From the NCBI GenBank assembly GCA_900551245.1, contig URVC01000016.1:10763-74762 (forward strand): 64,000 nt of DNA, given 5' to 3'. Both the position numbers and the translations under genes were made by a program. This document shows, piece after piece, positions 27,399-36,828 of the stretch. The stretch is from an uncultured bacterium. GTDB taxonomy: Bacteria; Verrucomicrobiota; Lentisphaeria; Victivallales; Victivallaceae. The notes under the pieces are model-generated. The model was not told the origin of the DNA, did not search any database, and saw only the letters and a program-made list of their open reading frames with translations. Position 1 is the stretch's first letter, and each line of letters begins with the position of its first letter.

Positions 27399-27440
27399 CC
27401 GCCCGCCTCCGGAACAGCTCACACGTTCCGCGGCGGGCGG
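27399..27440 (+). terminator. GC-rich stem-loop after the GH38 gene
   Basis: CCGCCCGCC (27399-27407) pairs with GGCGGGCGG (27432-27440), with an inner GGAAC/GTTCC pair. No T run follows, so it may act as a transcript-end or stability hairpin rather than a classic terminator. The remainder of the 27364-27655 gap shows no gene. Confidence 0.45.
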
Positions 27441-27655
27441 AAGCACGTGCCGGCACCCCCGTGAGGCGGCGCCAGTCTTTTTCTGCCGCTTCGGAGGAGC
27501 GCTTCGCCGCGGTCGTCCCCACCTCTTTTTCTCCTCTGTTGAAATTGTTTTATTTTGTTGATTTTAAGGTAGATAATATGGTTTCTTCTGCCGGAATTCT
27601 CTCCGTTTTTTTAAGATATTTTAAGATTATTTTATTAAAAATTTGAAGATTTGAA

Positions 27656-27684
27656 TTGACATCTTGCGTCAAATGTGTCATAAT
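27656..27684 (+). promoter_or_regulatory. LacI-gene promoter with overlapping palindromic operator
   Basis: TTGACA (27656-27661), 17 bases, CATAAT (27679-27684). The perfect inverted repeat TTGAC-(7)-GTCAA (27656-27672) covers the -35, a typical position for autorepression by the downstream LacI protein. Confidence 0.65.
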
Positions 27685-27715
27685 AATGGAGGAAAACCAA
27701 AAGGGATATGCAGCG

Positions 27716-28711
27716 ATGGCATCTGTACGAAAAGTGCGAAATCTCGATGATCTTGCGGAACGGGCCGGCGTAACCGCGGCGACGGTGTCGATGGCATTGC
27801 ATAATTCGCCGCTGCTGTCGGAGAAGATGCGGGACCGGATCCAGCGTCTGGCGGAGGAGAGCGGATTCACGCCGCGCCCCTACAAGCGCCGGGCGACGCA
27901 GAAGAAAAGCGCGGCGGAACGGGAAAGCGGACCGTTGCTGGTGCTGTACTATGAGTTCCCGGGCGAGCCGGACCCGGTGCGCGAAGGGATCATCCCCGCA
28001 CTGTTTCTGCTGCTGAATGAGCGGCGGATTGAATATAAGTATATGAGCTGTCAGGAGTTGATGGCAAATTCGGAGATTGCGAAGGAGTACCGGGGGATTC
28101 TGTTTTACAACGATCCGGATGATTTTGTGCTTCCGCCGGAGATTCCGGCTGTGCAGATTTTCGGCTGGCAGCCGATGCGCCCCGGTCTGGATCGAATTAC
28201 CGCGAACGACTCGCTGGTCGTGCAACTGGCGGTGGATCATCTGTGCAGAACCGGCATCGAGCGGGCGGCGATTATCTGGTGCCGCGAGATGGTGGGGATT
28301 CCCAACCATCCGCGTATCACCGGTTTTCTGGAGGCGATGAAGGAGCGCCACATCGATGTGGAGCCCCTGCCGTTCCATAAAAACGGCGGTGATTTTCTGC
28401 CGATGCTGAAGAGGTTTCTGGCCGCGGACCGCCGCCGGGTCGGGTTCTTCGCCTTCAATGCCTTCTGCGGCCTGAAACTCTGCTGTGCGCTGGACAGTCT
28501 GGAGTTGTTTGCCGCCTACAGCAACGCCGGATTGATCGTCTGTGACAACTCGCCGCTGCTGTACGCATTCTCGCCGCGTCCGGTGATGATCGATCTGAAC
28601 ATGCCGCTGATGGCGGAGTTCGCGCTGGACACCCTGCTTCGCCGTCTGAAACGTCCTGAACTGCCGGGGAGTGTCCTGCAACTGTCGCCGAAAATCGCAC
28701 AATTTTCCTGA
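27716..28711 (+). CDS. LacI-family transcriptional regulator of cassette C
   Basis: 331 residues from the ATG at 27716 (AAGGGA 8 bases upstream); earlier in-frame starts fall inside or before the predicted promoter. The classic LacI helix-turn-helix lies at about 8-60 (NLDDLAERAGVTAATVSMALHNSPLLSEKMRDRIQRLAEESGFTP). The effector domain follows, ending in LNMPLMAEFALDTLLRRLKRPELPGSVLQL. It is shorter in its first lobe than typical LacI proteins but looks intact. It heads the regulator-pseudopilin-enzyme row; 89 bases separate it from the pseudopilin. Confidence 0.88.
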   Translation: MASVRKVRNLDDLAERAGVTAATVSMALHNSPLLSEKMRDRIQRLAEESGFTPRPYKRRATQKKSAAERESGPLLVLYYEFPGEPDPVREGIIPALFLLLNERRIEYKYMSCQELMANSEIAKEYRGILFYNDPDDFVLPPEIPAVQIFGWQPMRPGLDRITANDSLVVQLAVDHLCRTGIERAAIIWCREMVGIPNHPRITGFLEAMKERHIDVEPLPFHKNGGDFLPMLKRFLAADRRRVGFFAFNAFCGLKLCCALDSLELFAAYSNAGLIVCDNSPLLYAFSPRPVMIDLNMPLMAEFALDTLLRRLKRPELPGSVLQLSPKIAQFS

Positions 28712-28800
28712 AAGACTTTTTGATCAAAAAAAAGATATAAGGGGAAGTCGTTCAACTTCTCGATCTTATCAGTGCTCTCTTCAACATGACAGGAGGTATT

Positions 28801-29583
28801 ATGAAACATCAGAACAGATCAAGACAGATGAAACGGAATCGTTTCTGTATTCTCTCCGACAGGGGAACGGCAAAAGGATGTCAGTGTTTTACATTGATAG
28901 AACTTCTCGTTGTTATTGCTATCATTGCAATTCTTGCCGCGCTGTTGTTACCCGCCTTGAATCAGGCAAAAGAACGGGGTAAGAGCATCAGTTGTCTGGA
29001 TAACTGCAAACAGATGGGATTGGCCTTTTTGCAATATTCACACGATTATAATGACTTGCTGGTCATACAGACATCTTACTGCACCTGGGGGCATATTATT
29101 TTCGATAACGACAGCGATTACAGTTTGCGTTACGTACCCAATCAGGTTGGAATCTGCCCATCCGATGCCAAAGGAAAGCTGAATTCATTCTGGTGGGGAC
29201 TCAATGGATTGTGCGATTATGTCTATGACGGCGATTATACCGGAAATAAGGAGATCGACGGCGTCAAGAAAAAAGATGAACTGGGATCTTTTCTGCTCAT
29301 TGACGGTTCAAATAATTATTACCAGATGACCAAAGTAAGAAGACCATCCGGAACATTTTTATACGGAGATACCTATCATTCCACACAGCAGACATCAGCC
29401 TATTATTTCGGTTGCGAAGGCGTCCGGGAAGGTAAAATAGCTTTCAGCCGCAGACACAACAATACCGGAAATATGCTGATGTTTGATGGTCATGCAAAAG
29501 GAATGACCAAACAGGAACTCAGATCGGCACCTTCCAAGATGAAAGTTTCTTACAATTCAGGTTCCATATTGGAGAATCACTGA
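28801..29583 (+). CDS. Pseudopilin-like protein of cassette C (H-x9-DG)
   Basis: 260 residues from the ATG at 28801, preceded by AGGAGGT 3 bases earlier. An unusually long leader of about 29 residues (MKHQNRSRQMKRNR...KGCQC) precedes FTLIELLVVIAIIAILAALLLPALNQAKERG. The C-terminus is HNNTGNMLMFDGHA (H-x9-DG). Codon use is AT-rich. The TGA stop overlaps the ATG of the next gene by one base (TGATG), so translation of this pseudopilin and the secreted GH39-like enzyme is coupled, the tightest such pairing in the window. Confidence 0.87.
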   Translation: MKHQNRSRQMKRNRFCILSDRGTAKGCQCFTLIELLVVIAIIAILAALLLPALNQAKERGKSISCLDNCKQMGLAFLQYSHDYNDLLVIQTSYCTWGHIIFDNDSDYSLRYVPNQVGICPSDAKGKLNSFWWGLNGLCDYVYDGDYTGNKEIDGVKKKDELGSFLLIDGSNNYYQMTKVRRPSGTFLYGDTYHSTQQTSAYYFGCEGVREGKIAFSRRHNNTGNMLMFDGHAKGMTKQELRSAPSKMKVSYNSGSILENH

Positions 29584-32500
29584 TGCATTGCAGATTGATA
29601 GCTGTCTTGACCTTGGGGTGGCTTATGCTGATTGCCGGAGTGATTCCGGTGAATGCCGCTCCGCTGGTCAAAGAGTCTCTGTTCCGCGATGGGTGGACGT
29701 TGAATGTCGGCCCCGGAGCGGCGGGAAAATTGGAAATCGGTGACGGCAGAATCCGGGTTGATGCCGATTTCCGTGAAGGCGGTTATTACATTGCCGTGGA
29801 ACGGAAACTGCCGGTCCCGATCAATTTGGATGGACTGCACTTTACGGTAAAGGGAATTTCCGGAAGGATCGCCGTGAATCTCTTTGATTCCCGCTGGCAG
29901 ATTCATCAGCATTTTCTTGATGTATCTGCCGCGAACGGCGGTGCAGCTTCGGTTTCGCTGCCTGTAACTGCAGCCAAACATCACTGGGGAGGCCCCAATG
30001 ACGGCAAACTCGTTCCGCCGATCCGGCAGTATTCGTTTGTCATTCATCGGCCTGATCTTGGAAGTGCTCAGAAGACGGTGGAGTTTTCCAATATTTCCAT
30101 GGAGACGGATGATCCGCACTGCAATGTGCTCGAATGGAGTATTCCGGAGCCGGAAGCCCTGTTTCGTCACATAGGAGACCGTACCCCGGTGACCGTCAAC
30201 GTTTCTTCCTCCGTTACGGCCCGGGAGCCGGATGTATTACGTTTCTCCTATCGCGATTATGCCGGAGTGGAACGGTTGACCGGAATGGCGCAGTATGACA
30301 GGAAAAATGAACAGCTGATTGTTCCGCCTCCTCCGGGAAACGGGTTTTATGAACTTTCGTTTCCAAAGCTGAATATTCAAATCGGAATTGTAACGGATGA
30401 ACCTGCTCCGCGGCAACCTGATGAATTTTTCGGCGTGGATGGTTCATTCAGCTGGGGAGGGCCTCCCGCCGATGAAAAGGGCATTCGCCGGTATTTGCGC
30501 ATTCTGAAAAAAAACGGTATCCTGTGGAACCGGGACCGGTTTCTCTGGCCGCAACTGGAGCCGAAACCGGGGAAATTCAGCTTCAATAATCGGTATGGTC
30601 TTTACCACCGTATTGCCGGCGAGGAGGGAATCCGGACGCTTGATACGTTCCACTGTGCTCCCAGATGGACTGGTGCCGGCAAGCCCAGCTGGGCCTATGG
30701 AACTCGCAGCAATCCTTATCCGGATAATCTCTTTCTGGCAGGTCGGAGCATGGCCCGCATTGCCGATGAATGGAAACGGACCCTCGGCGGACTTGAAATC
30801 TGGAATGAACCCGACTTCGGTTTCGGCAGTTATTTCCCTGCGGAATATGTGACGGCTTTGACCAAGGCGGTTTCCCGCGCCTTTGCCGTTGCCGGAGTGA
30901 AAACCAGAGTGGTCGGCGGAGTCATTTCCGTGACCCGCCCCGGGACCGGTTATTATGACACTTTTGTCCGCAACGGATTGTTGAAGGACTGTGATGTGAT
31001 GAGCTTTCACTCTTATGTCGACACTCTGATGCTGGAAGCAGAGGTGAAGGCTTTGCGGGAAGTGGAACTCAAATGGGAACCTTCCCGCTCCGGTATCCCG
31101 GTCTGGATTACCGAGTGTGGAATGCCCTGGTATTACGATGGGAATCCCCGGGCATTTCTGATGGATGACCTCAACAGTGCGGTTGAAATTGTGGCGAAGG
31201 CAGTAGAGATGCGCGCACTTGGGTTAGAACGCTATTTCGCGTTTGAATATAAAAATTACGCCGAAGGGAAACGGAACTTCGGCATGATGGATGCCAGGCA
31301 TACACCGCTGCGTTCCATGGCCGCCTATTGCCATCTGGTCCGCGTTCTCTCGCATCGCGAATATGCCGGAGATTTGAAGGGCACCAATGCCTTGCGCTCC
31401 CGCGTGTTCCGGAGCGGAAACGATCTGGTCGTCGTCCTGTATACCGGAATGCAGACGAAGGCGAAGGAGAAATTTTCCGGCGTGAAGGCGGAGAGACGGG
31501 ACTATTTCACCATTCCCGCCGGTCTGCCGGTCATCCGGGCCGCCGGCGCGGACGGGCGGACTCTGACCGTGAAAGACAACCGTCTTTCCAGCGGAGACGG
31601 CCTTGTCTACCTCTATCTGCCGTTGCAGGCGGAGAAGGATTTCGTCGACCGGAACACCGAAGCCATGCGGCTGTACAAAATCGCGAAGAACTTCAACGCA
31701 GCTCCGCGTGCCGCGAAACCGCTGGTGTTTCAGCCGGTATCGGACCTGAAACAGTTCCATGTGGATCGTTACGGCTTCCTGCTGGACAGACCGTCCGCCG
31801 AAGTGAAGGTCCGGATCAACAACTTCGGCGACAAGACGCTGAAGTTTGAACCGGAATTGAAGCTGGATGAGGGCATCTCCGTGCAGAAACCGCCGCAGAG
31901 CGTCGATGTCCCCGCCCGGGGTACCGCAGAGGTGTCGTTCCAGCTCGTATTCGACGCGAACGTGAAACCGGCCCAGTTCCGCGCCGTATCCCTCCGGGAC
32001 CGCAACGGCAATGCGACCGACATCTGCTTCTCGTTCCAGCCGTACGAAACCAAACCGATTCCGATTCTGCCGGTGGCGGCGATGGAGCGTGACCGTACCC
32101 TTTCCGCCCTGCTGGCCGGCCGGAACTGGTTCGACATCAGCAGTGCGCCCTACTGGCGGCCCTGGGTGCCGAGCGTGATGGTGGCGAACATCGGGGCGAA
32201 ATTCCGCATGTTCTGGAGCAGCCGGGAGCTGATCTGTCAGGTTCTGGTCAAGGATCCGGAGCATTTCAACAACCATCCGGCCGACAGTGTCTGGTGGGGC
32301 GATTCGGTCCAGATGTCGGTGCAGATGCGCGGTGCGGACCGGAAGGCCACCGGCAGCTGGAACGAAGTCCAGGCCGCCCGCTCCGGCGGAAAGGAGATCC
32401 TGTGGAGGACCCGCGCCTACAAACATATGCCGCAGGGGCTCTGCAAGGCGTCCCGGCTCGACTTCACCCGGTTCGAGGAGGGGTATTCCCTGTACGAGAT

Positions 32501-32705
32501 CCACTTCGACGCAGAGGAGATGGGGTTGAAGCTGACGCCCGGAGCGATCATCGGGGCCTCACTGCTGGTCAACAGCGATTCCGGCGTCGGGCGCGACGGC
32601 TATCTGTCCTACGGACAGGGCATCGGTGACGGCAAGGGCGACGCGCTGTTCCGCCTCTTCCAGCTGGTGTCGCAGCCGGAGTCCGGAGCGAAGAGCGGAA
32701 AATAA
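29583..32705 (+). CDS. Secreted GH39-like clan-A glycoside hydrolase with CBM9-like C-terminus
   Basis: 1040 residues with a signal peptide (LIAVLTLGWLMLIAGVIPVNAA). Beta-sandwich regions fill about 30-270. The TIM barrel starts at DEFFGVDGSFSW, with acid/base E409 in GGLEIWNEPDFG and nucleophile E511 in VWITECGMPW. A barrel-end sandwich, an NEW-like beta domain (about 740-830) and a CBM9-like domain (about 860-1035; MFWSSRELICQVLVKD, SVWWGDSVQMSVQM) follow. GC content rises within the gene: 32 of 60 G/C at 30241-30300 against 41 of 60 at 32101-32160, suggesting a mosaic. Substrate unknown; GH39 relatives act on xylosides, iduronides or arabinosides. It ends in a strong bidirectional terminator. 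Confidence 0.78.
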   Translation: MHCRLIAVLTLGWLMLIAGVIPVNAAPLVKESLFRDGWTLNVGPGAAGKLEIGDGRIRVDADFREGGYYIAVERKLPVPINLDGLHFTVKGISGRIAVNLFDSRWQIHQHFLDVSAANGGAASVSLPVTAAKHHWGGPNDGKLVPPIRQYSFVIHRPDLGSAQKTVEFSNISMETDDPHCNVLEWSIPEPEALFRHIGDRTPVTVNVSSSVTAREPDVLRFSYRDYAGVERLTGMAQYDRKNEQLIVPPPPGNGFYELSFPKLNIQIGIVTDEPAPRQPDEFFGVDGSFSWGGPPADEKGIRRYLRILKKNGILWNRDRFLWPQLEPKPGKFSFNNRYGLYHRIAGEEGIRTLDTFHCAPRWTGAGKPSWAYGTRSNPYPDNLFLAGRSMARIADEWKRTLGGLEIWNEPDFGFGSYFPAEYVTALTKAVSRAFAVAGVKTRVVGGVISVTRPGTGYYDTFVRNGLLKDCDVMSFHSYVDTLMLEAEVKALREVELKWEPSRSGIPVWITECGMPWYYDGNPRAFLMDDLNSAVEIVAKAVEMRALGLERYFAFEYKNYAEGKRNFGMMDARHTPLRSMAAYCHLVRVLSHREYAGDLKGTNALRSRVFRSGNDLVVVLYTGMQTKAKEKFSGVKAERRDYFTIPAGLPVIRAAGADGRTLTVKDNRLSSGDGLVYLYLPLQAEKDFVDRNTEAMRLYKIAKNFNAAPRAAKPLVFQPVSDLKQFHVDRYGFLLDRPSAEVKVRINNFGDKTLKFEPELKLDEGISVQKPPQSVDVPARGTAEVSFQLVFDANVKPAQFRAVSLRDRNGNATDICFSFQPYETKPIPILPVAAMERDRTLSALLAGRNWFDISSAPYWRPWVPSVMVANIGAKFRMFWSSRELICQVLVKDPEHFNNHPADSVWWGDSVQMSVQMRGADRKATGSWNEVQAARSGGKEILWRTRAYKHMPQGLCKASRLDFTRFEEGYSLYEIHFDAEEMGLKLTPGAIIGASLLVNSDSGVGRDGYLSYGQGIGDGKGDALFRLFQLVSQPESGAKSGK

Positions 32706-32720
32706 AGCGCCTTCTCCGGA

Positions 32721-32766
32721 AAAAAACGGTGTTCTGAACCGCACAGGTTGCAGAACACCGTTTTTT
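32721..32766. terminator. Bidirectional rho-independent terminator
   Basis: A perfect 16-base stem, AAAAAACGGTGTTCTG (32721-32736) with its reverse complement at 32751-32766, around a 14-base loop. A and T runs on both sides serve the two convergent genes. Confidence 0.93.
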
Positions 32767-32784
32767 GTATCGCCGGGAAGCCGG

Positions 32785-34020
32785 TTACTTGACGCGGCCG
32801 GTGTAGGCATCCGCACCGGAGTTGTCGATGACGTACTGGAAGAACTTCTTCTCCGCCTCGCCGCGTGCCTTGTCCCACGGACGCGGCTGGCCGCAGAGCT
32901 GGACGACCCAGAGTTTCAGCTCCTTGCGGTGCCAGTTGACCGAGCAGTTGGTGCCCCAGGCGCCGCCGTGGCCGAACCAGGAGTCCTCCTTGTCCACTTC
33001 CGGCGCGGAGAGTCCGAGCGAGTAGCCGCCCATCCCCTTCGGACGGCTCGACTTGGCCAGCAGGTTCTTGACGGTATCCTCCTTGAGGATGCGCACGCCG
33101 TTGTCACCCACGCCGAGATTCATCAGCATCTTGTAGAACTTGAGCTGGTCGTTGGCGGTGGTCCAGAGACCCGCTCCCGCGGAGGCGAACACGTGGGAGT
33201 CGTTGTAGGGGCGCTGCTGCATGTTGTTCTGGAGCCGGTACTTCGCCGGAGCATCCTTCACGCAGTCATACATTTCGACCTGGGTTTCGAGCTGTTCGTC
33301 GGTCGGCCAGAACCAGGTGGAGGTCATGCCGAGCGGAAGCAGAACCCGCTCCTTGAGGAAATCCTCCCAGCGCTGTCCGGTGACCACTTCGACGATGGCG
33401 GCGCCGATGTCGATGCCGGTGTTGGAGTACTGCACTTTGGTGCCGGGTTCGAACAGCAGCGGGGAGGCCGCCGCGATCGCCGCAGTCTGACGGAGGGGCG
33501 CGCCGCCGGACCAGCCGCCGCCCTTGATGTTCCCCTGCTTGGCGGAGATTTCAAACGGGAAGCCGCCGGTGTGGTTCATGACCATGCGGATGGTGAGGGG
33601 CGTCTTCGCCTTGACGAGGGTCTTCACGCCGTTCTTGTTGGATTTCTGGACCCAGAGCGTCTTGAATTCGGGCAGATACTTGGAGACCGGGTCGTCGAGC
33701 TTGATCTTCCCCTCTTCGACCAGCATGGCGATGGTGACGCCGCAGAACCCCTTGGTCTGGGAGCACTGCATGAACACGTCATCCATGGTGATGGGGCGTT
33801 TGGCCGCGACGTCGGCATATCCGACGCAGGCGGTCTCCTGAATGCCGTCCTTGTAGAAGACGTTGATGGCGCCCGGGAGCTGCCCGTTCTCGACGTAGGG
33901 CATCAGCGCATCTTTGGCGAAGGTGGTCTTCGACTCCTGCGGAGCGTTCTGGACCGATTGGCATCCGGCGACGAGCGCCAGTGCGGCGAGACACATCAAG
34001 CGTTTGGCGAACTGGTTCAT
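32785..34020 (-). CDS. Lipoprotein serine hydrolase of the class C beta-lactamase / esterase fold
   Basis: 411 residues. The N-terminus MNQFAKRLMCLAALALVAGC is a lipoprotein signal with the modified Cys at 20, so the enzyme should be membrane-anchored outside the cytoplasm. The beta-lactamase-like triad is present: S87-Q-T-K90 (SxxK), YSNTG (YxN), and HGGAWG in place of KTG. The HxG form is more usual in esterases and D-amino-acid-acting peptidases of this family than in true beta-lactamases, so resistance is not implied; deacylation of a glycan or peptide is a possible role. It is the last gene of the long minus-strand set and shares the terminator at 32721-32766. A 165-base gap separates it from the preceding gene. 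Confidence 0.83.
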   Translation of the reverse strand: MNQFAKRLMCLAALALVAGCQSVQNAPQESKTTFAKDALMPYVENGQLPGAINVFYKDGIQETACVGYADVAAKRPITMDDVFMQCSQTKGFCGVTIAMLVEEGKIKLDDPVSKYLPEFKTLWVQKSNKNGVKTLVKAKTPLTIRMVMNHTGGFPFEISAKQGNIKGGGWSGGAPLRQTAAIAAASPLLFEPGTKVQYSNTGIDIGAAIVEVVTGQRWEDFLKERVLLPLGMTSTWFWPTDEQLETQVEMYDCVKDAPAKYRLQNNMQQRPYNDSHVFASAGAGLWTTANDQLKFYKMLMNLGVGDNGVRILKEDTVKNLLAKSSRPKGMGGYSLGLSAPEVDKEDSWFGHGGAWGTNCSVNWHRKELKLWVVQLCGQPRPWDKARGEAEKKFFQYVIDNSGADAYTGRVK

Positions 34021-34185
34021 TTTGTTTCCCTTGTTGTAACTTCGATGGTTCTTTGTCCGCAGAAGGAGATAAAAAACCTTCCCGGGATCGCTTGAAATTG
34101 TAAGATACTATCGTTTTTTGCGATTGCAAATCCCGTTGCGGGAAAATCCTGCGGAATTGAACCGCTCCGGGCGCTCTCTTTCGCG

Positions 34186-35703
34186 TTACAGAGCAACGTG
34201 CACTTCCCCGGCCGGCGAGGGGGTGCGTGCCACCTCCTCGCCATCCAGATAGAGGGCGAGCCCGGTGCCGCGCCGGTAGCGGCTGCCGTCACGGTCGAAC
34301 TGCAATGCGAGTTCGTGCCCCCGTATGCGGAGGCCGTCGAGCAGAAAGTAATCCCAGCATTCCGGAGGCAGCAGCGGCGCGGCGCGAATCTCTCCGGAGA
34401 GATCCGGATCGATTCCGCACAGACCGGTGATGATCAGATCGGCGTAGGTCGAATGGCTGTAATCCTTGCCCCGTTCCCGGATCAGGGCGTCGCTCCGGAT
34501 TCCGGCCTTCTCCCAGTTCTGCAGAATCGAACGGGCCAGCCACTCCCCGGTAAAGGGATCCAGATTTTCGTCGATCCACGGGATGGTGCGATTCTCTTCC
34601 CGCAGGTAGTGGCTTCGCGTGTAGCAGGAGAGCGTTTCGAAGTAGGCGCGGCGCCCGACTGCCGCGCTCTCCCGCTCGTGGAGCAGCCGGGCGAGGGCGG
34701 TCAGGGTGACCGAGGTGGCAAACGGCCAGGAGGGGCCGTTCCACTGACACTCGTGTCCGCCGCGGTCCAGCCGGAAGCCGGGGTGGCGCCGCTCTGCGGT
34801 GGTCGGTCCGAACGGGGCGGAAAACCCTTCCGGATCGGTCAGCTGTTTCCAGGCGACATCGAATTTCCGCGCCATGCCGGAGAAATAGTACCAGGGGGTG
34901 TAGCCGTGCAGCTCCCGCACGTCGACGAAGGCGTCATCCTCCTCGCGCCGGGTCATGAAGAAATGGCTATTCTCGTTCCAGAGTCGGGTTTCGATCCGCC
35001 GTCGCAGGCGTTTCGCTTCCCGGCGGAAGCGGGCGGCTTCTCCGGTATCTCCGCAGTCGGCGGCGAGCTGCGCCAGCGCTCCGGCCTCCGCCGCCATACA
35101 GCTGTTGATGGTGACGCGGTACCCGCTGCCGCCGATGGAGCACTCCATGCCGTCGCGGTTGTCGCTCTGCCGGAAAAGGCCGGCGGGGGTGAGGTGACTT
35201 GCCCGCCACTGCTCATAGTTGCATCGGAGCGCCGGATAGAGCCGCCGCAACAGCGCCCTGTCACCGGTGACTGCCGTGGTGTCCAGCGCAGCGGCGGCGG
35301 CACCGAAGGTGTAGCTGCGGGGAGAGGCGGCGGCTTCCGGATTCATCCAGAAGTCGAGGTACTCCCCGGCGATGCCCTTGTCGCGAAACCAGCGCGCCTC
35401 GCGCAGTTGATGGGCCGCCGGGCAGCTGATGGAGTTGAACGCTCCCGCCCACGGCACATCGGGCATGAATTCCAGCAGGATTCTTCCGTAAGGGGTGGTG
35501 CGGATGTGCTTGCGGAAACTCCACCATCGGAAGTACCAGATCTCCCGGAAGACCGGGTCGGGACAGTCGAAACGGGGAATCTGCTCGGTCAGAAACTCCT
35601 CGGCCTCCGCATTCGGGATGTCGCCCCGGTAGAGTTCGGTATCCTGTGCATTGAACTTTCTGCAATACGCGGCGACGATGCGCTGATCGATGAACTCCCG
35701 CAT
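34186..35703 (-). CDS. MGH1/GH63-like (alpha/alpha)6-barrel glycoside hydrolase, cytoplasmic
   Basis: 505 residues, no signal peptide. Helical-barrel signatures are YFRWWSFRKHI, GRILLEFMPDVPWAGAFNSISCPA, NRDGMECSIGGSGYRVTINSCMAAEA and the late GGHECQWNGPSWPFATSVTLTALARLL, which is typical of the mannosylglycerate-hydrolase / GH63 type. The family removes alpha-linked glucose, mannose or related units; the exact substrate is not visible. It starts 18 bases after the propeller protein stop and shares its strand, so the pair is probably cotranscribed. Confidence 0.75.
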   Translation of the reverse strand: MREFIDQRIVAAYCRKFNAQDTELYRGDIPNAEAEEFLTEQIPRFDCPDPVFREIWYFRWWSFRKHIRTTPYGRILLEFMPDVPWAGAFNSISCPAAHQLREARWFRDKGIAGEYLDFWMNPEAAASPRSYTFGAAAAALDTTAVTGDRALLRRLYPALRCNYEQWRASHLTPAGLFRQSDNRDGMECSIGGSGYRVTINSCMAAEAGALAQLAADCGDTGEAARFRREAKRLRRRIETRLWNENSHFFMTRREEDDAFVDVRELHGYTPWYYFSGMARKFDVAWKQLTDPEGFSAPFGPTTAERRHPGFRLDRGGHECQWNGPSWPFATSVTLTALARLLHERESAAVGRRAYFETLSCYTRSHYLREENRTIPWIDENLDPFTGEWLARSILQNWEKAGIRSDALIRERGKDYSHSTYADLIITGLCGIDPDLSGEIRAAPLLPPECWDYFLLDGLRIRGHELALQFDRDGSRYRRGTGLALYLDGEEVARTPSPAGEVHVAL

Positions 35704-35721
35704 GACATTCCTCCTTTTCTC

Positions 35722-36639
35722 TTACCAGAGTTCCGTGGTGCGGAGCACGGCCAGACCGATCTGTTCGGAGGACTCTTTTCGACCGTTGTACCAGAGCAGA
35801 AATCCGCCGTTTGCGGGGCAGACCGCCGGTTTGTAGCAGGCGTCGTGGTCCCAGCTCCCTTCGTCCGGGGAAACGATCGGGTTGCCCGGATACTGTTCCC
35901 AGCCGTCGACGCCGGTTCGGGAGCGGCAGAGGCAGATGGTCGCCCGCGAATGGCTTTCGAAGCCGATGTAGAACATGTAGTAGAATTCCCCGTGCTTCAT
36001 GACCTGCGCCGCGGTCACCTTGATGAGTCTGCCACCGGGAATTTGTTCCGCCCGGAAGACCGGATCGGGGGAGGGGGTCTCCCAGAAGAGTCCGTCCCGG
36101 CTTTCCGCATAGCCGATCGCATCCGGTTCGTAGTGGATTCCCGGGTTGTTCATGCCGGAGTACCACATCTGGAAGAGTCCGCTCGCCGGGTCGTGGAGCA
36201 CATGGGGGCACATGACGCCGCAGTTCTGCCAGGCGCCGTCGGGCGAGAACACCGCCTCCGGAATCCGGTTCCACAGGATGCCGTCCCGGCTCTCGGCGGT
36301 GAAGATGGCGGCGTGCTTCGGCGCGGTGCGGTCCGGCCCCTGTCCGGAGTAATACATCCGGAATCCGCCGTCCGGCAGCGGAACGACGCAGGCGCGGTTG
36401 ATGCGGAACTCCCGCAGGTCCGGCCGGGGGAAGGCGCCGAGGACGATCTGGAGATCACTCCAGTGGATGCCGTCGTCGCTCTCGGTCATGGCGATGGCGT
36501 TCTGGGGGCGCCAGCTCAGGTACATCCGGAACCGCGGCGCCGGCGGTCTGCACTCCAGAACGAAAGGATCGAAAATCGTTCCCCACTGCCCGGCTGGAAT
36601 CACCGGATTCCCCGGAAATTTTTCCCATTGTTTTGACAT
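35722..36639 (-). CDS. Five-bladed beta-propeller glycosidase/phosphorylase-like protein (GH43/GH32/GH130 superfamily)
   Basis: 305 residues from the ATG at 36637-36639 with GGAG 9 bases upstream. Blade repeats are visible: WEKFPGNPVIPAGQWGTIFDPFVLE, FRMYLSWRPQNAIAMTESDDGIHW, FRMYYSGQGPDRTAPKHAAIFTAESRDGILWNR, FQMWYSGMNN, FYYMFYIGFES. The early Asp (TIFDPFV) matches the propeller-enzyme nucleophile or base position. No signal peptide, so it would act on imported oligosaccharides. GH130 phosphorylases and GH43 hydrolases share this pattern and I cannot separate them by eye. Confidence 0.72.
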   Translation of the reverse strand: MSKQWEKFPGNPVIPAGQWGTIFDPFVLECRPPAPRFRMYLSWRPQNAIAMTESDDGIHWSDLQIVLGAFPRPDLREFRINRACVVPLPDGGFRMYYSGQGPDRTAPKHAAIFTAESRDGILWNRIPEAVFSPDGAWQNCGVMCPHVLHDPASGLFQMWYSGMNNPGIHYEPDAIGYAESRDGLFWETPSPDPVFRAEQIPGGRLIKVTAAQVMKHGEFYYMFYIGFESHSRATICLCRSRTGVDGWEQYPGNPIVSPDEGSWDHDACYKPAVCPANGGFLLWYNGRKESSEQIGLAVLRTTELW

Positions 36640-36828
36640 CAAATCTTTCTCCTTCGAGTAACCCTGCTCCTGCTTTCGCCGGGCGGAATTTCGCGTTTCT
36701 GTCCGTGAGACTGCGCGTCCGTTTTGAATAATACATGCGAAACCGGGAACTGCAAATACATAAAAACGATACTGCCGTACATAGTTAAGGTACTTCTGCC
36801 ACGGCCGGCCGCCGGCGGAGAACCCGGT

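Noticed and set aside
32785..34020. Antibiotic-resistance beta-lactamase
   Set aside because: SxxK and YxN are present but HGG replaces KTG and the gene sits in a glycan operon; an esterase or peptidase role is more likely.
34198..36636. An 812-codon plus-strand open frame
   Set aside because: Shadow of the MGH1-like and propeller genes on the minus strand; it spans their boundary and has no recognisable domain.
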